Assembly (NCBI GenBank): GCA_002796025.1
Contig: PCVQ01000056.1
Span: forward strand, 1,959-8,274
Source of the DNA: Candidatus Peregrinibacteria bacterium CG11_big_fil_rev_8_21_14_0_20_46_8
Lineage (GTDB): Bacteria > Patescibacteriota > Gracilibacteria > UBA1369 > UM-FILTER-53-11
Reading direction: 5' to 3'
Length of the DNA stretch: 6,316 nt
The notes under the pieces were generated by a model. That model did no database searches and was not told where the DNA came from. It saw nothing but the letters and a program-made list of their open reading frames with translations. Shown in pieces: positions 6,201 through 6,316 of this stretch (positions are counted from its first letter, which is position 1; every line of letters begins with the position of its first letter). The position numbers were made by a program, and so were the translations under genes.

Positions 6201-6316
6201 AGTACAAAGACCAAAAGGCCGCGGTAGTCTTCACTACCAAAGTAGTCGGTGCTGCTGGTATCCGGCGAGCCGAATCCCGCACCGCTGCCAAATAAAGCAG
6301 AGCCGGTAAAGTTGCG
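3242..6316 (-). CDS. Large multi-domain surface protein with five Ig-like repeats, N terminus outside the window
   Basis: The reading frame is open to the right edge. The first possible start codon inside the window, a TTG at 6212-6214, is internal: 34 further in-frame codons precede it without a stop. The visible part is 1024 residues (residue 1 at 6316). Layout: a short segment ending RGLLVFVLEVVAPPPP (about 32-47); five Ig-like modules (about 49-524), each with one Cys pair; a Cys-containing DUF11-like region (about 532-738); a Pro-rich linker (TPKPPPPAKLPGTGPG, about 739-754); a polar helical segment (about 757-834); and a beta-rich C-terminal domain (about 846-1011) ending YDGRLFYNPPPGIEQV. 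Paired cysteines, Pro/Gly hinges and an abundance of Thr/Ser/Asn suggest an exported, oxidised, elongated protein. There is no C-terminal LPXTG motif or membrane anchor, and any signal sequence lies outside the window. An adhesin, pilus-associated or S-layer-linked role is inference. The stop is TAA at 3242-3244. Confidence 0.9.
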   Translation of the reverse strand, partial: RNFTGSALFGSGAGFGSPDTSSTDYFGSEDYRGLLVFVLEVVAPPPPVECTQLTLTPTLIPTGTTSQQFTVSVDPPDYSGDINWIHTRNGLTWSRATVPGRSGTFTVNELNQTSAVDVIATLGNAPACRARAIVQPPRFDACRSLTITPNTLGPGVTQQEFEIAIDPMSFAGSITAQHIKNGTVVDSTTVQNYKLLFRVTGIDATSVIRATATPDEPTGVCVGEVRPTDEPPPPPPIACTSLTASPTLIERGQSTQTFQASITPASGFTPTITWVHSRPGEPDEVVTAASATFTTLNDSSTIRVSATPVAPGATCAATIPVRPGGGGAPDCQALSVSPNQILRDNPRQSFSANVFPNNFPGTVTWTHVRPGLPPETQTGRSVTFTTLTNDSRINVQGAPVASGASCQADLSVAPPGGGGGGGPKLKCEDLTVEPDVIPRSVTAQANNELTFSALAEPLNFFGGFTWVRKEGDRILETITHQPGSRRSTVKFEDLTPRTVIEVEVDPRRVADGRVCKAIIKPQGITRPPDGELVKRAFEVRSRGNVIAPNETAEFQVTFTPLQNVSELTLLDRNMRNGILNGSEGSRIELVKAAFSGRDFKLEVEVGSGNQRADIPRCSELPINANSICYTGSPFTGQSGLRVENMTTTGDIILTYRGKLVNSVITKAYCRTLERSFCGEKFVNEVFDNFDNRANATLFTPCPFLLTQGIGDVILERDLSIGSDISSCGDIPNIEGPIITPKPPPPAKLPGTGPGQIETLRLPRHTICQQSNTNSTSLPEAYRNPIESLSSAICEITSSLANDLERPNVRADITENITRITRFNENLGTAARTITNLNTPGTVGFNTSPNPNFEIYKIKDADLTINTNLPITGGAKTYVIENGDLIINSNIKYDTTPFNLTNIKSIPSIAFIVINGNIKVAPHVTELNGIFVALDTVQTGVTKRDATAKAGQAGKIIGTGESNQQLYIEGLIYGDIEPIFDTRSFIGNARRGTGTIVINYDGRLFYNPPPGIEQVLDLQQEQVAR
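3284..3781 (-). other. C-terminal beta-rich domain of the surface protein
   Basis: This part has short regular strands with Asn/Gly turns: DLTINTNLPITGGAKTYVIE, NGDLIINSNI, IPSIAFIVINGNIKVAPHV, ELNGIFVALDTVQTG, LYIEGLIYGDI, then GTIVINYDGRLFYNPPPG. The rhythm of hydrophobic-x-hydrophobic-x-G-(N/D)-(I/L) units suggests a small beta-solenoid. It resembles, in my judgement, the C-terminal domains of PilX-like or DUF7305-type pilus-associated proteins and polymer-forming (bactofilin-like) repeats. It contains no cysteines, unlike everything N-terminal to it. Confidence 0.5.
4103..4723 (-). other. DUF11-like Cys-rich middle region of the surface protein
   Basis: After the last Ig-like module comes FEVRSRGNVIAPNETAEF-x-VTFTPL, typical of DUF11-type domains (conserved beta-sandwiches in bacterial surface proteins, where strands carry N-E/T and F-N-x-V-x-N signatures). 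Later, EKFVNEVFDNFDNRANATLF resembles the closing strand of such domains. Six cysteines lie between ICYTGSPF and ISSCGD and the preceding IPRC, so further disulfides are likely. The DUF11 assignment rests on motif resemblance only. Confidence 0.45.
4745..6172 (-). repeat. Five tandem Ig-like modules with Cys pairs
   Basis: Protein-level repeats occupy about 5906-6172, 5636-5905, 5351-5608, 5078-5329 and 4745-5047. The shared pattern is C-x2-L-T-x2-P near the start, a strand ending in F-x-A/V-x4-P, then G-x-I/V-x-W-x-H-x-R, a T-x-T-F-T-T-L-type strand, and a closing Cys. The two cysteines of each module are 75-88 residues apart (visible residues 50/128, 142/221, 239/315, 331/406, 427/515), which fits one disulfide per module. 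Modules 3 and 4 are most alike (ITWVHSRPG against VTWTHVRPG, then TFTTL in both). Module 2 has lost the Trp (SITAQHIKNG) and module 5 is longest and most diverged. Hinges are six prolines at 5609-5626, four glycines before module 4, and seven glycines at 5051-5071. Confidence 0.8.

Noticed and set aside
1..6316. Recoded UGA (as in Gracilibacteria or mycoplasmas), CRISPR arrays, mobile elements, RNA genes
   Set aside because: holA ends with TGA at the expected family length, and no regularly spaced repeats, transposase frames, terminal inverted repeats or tRNA/rRNA signatures were seen.

Overview
The window holds five protein-coding genes, two of them cut by the window edges. It looks like chromosomal DNA of a bacterium using the standard bacterial code: TAA, TAG and TGA all end genes, and the TGA of holA falls where that family normally ends. 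I favour a Patescibacteria (CPR) lineage. The reasons are a large modular Cys-rich surface protein of a type I associate with those genomes, weak or absent Shine-Dalgarno sequences before the three visible starts, and core genes scattered among orphan genes. This assignment is inference; no marker here settles it.

Layout. On the + strand, 2-946 is the C-terminal two thirds of gatA, the amidase subunit of the Glu/Asp-tRNA amidotransferase. It ends tail-to-tail against holA (1093-2079, minus), the delta subunit of the DNA polymerase III clamp loader. The 146-bp gap between them (947-1092) has three hairpin-forming elements, including a perfect 20-bp palindrome, and probably serves as a convergent termination zone. 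All remaining genes are on the minus strand. Reading in the direction of transcription from the right edge they are: a giant surface protein (3242-6316, start outside the window), an AHSA1/SRPBCC-fold protein (2657-3157), an unrecognised 150-residue protein (2143-2595) with its own near-consensus sigma-70-type promoter, and then holA.

Functional picture. gatA and holA are housekeeping genes for translation and replication. The middle two genes are small accessory genes with no evident link to either neighbour. The most interesting element is the surface protein. Its visible 1024 residues contain five tandem Ig-like modules, each bracketed by one Cys pair and separated by poly-Pro or poly-Gly hinges. 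A DUF11-like Cys-rich middle region follows, then a Pro-rich linker, a helical segment and a C-terminal beta-rich domain ending in a YDGRLFYNPPPG motif. It resembles an exported stalk-and-head adhesin or pilus-associated protein, but no export signal or anchor lies within the window. I see no CRISPR array, tRNA, rRNA, transposase or defence system.
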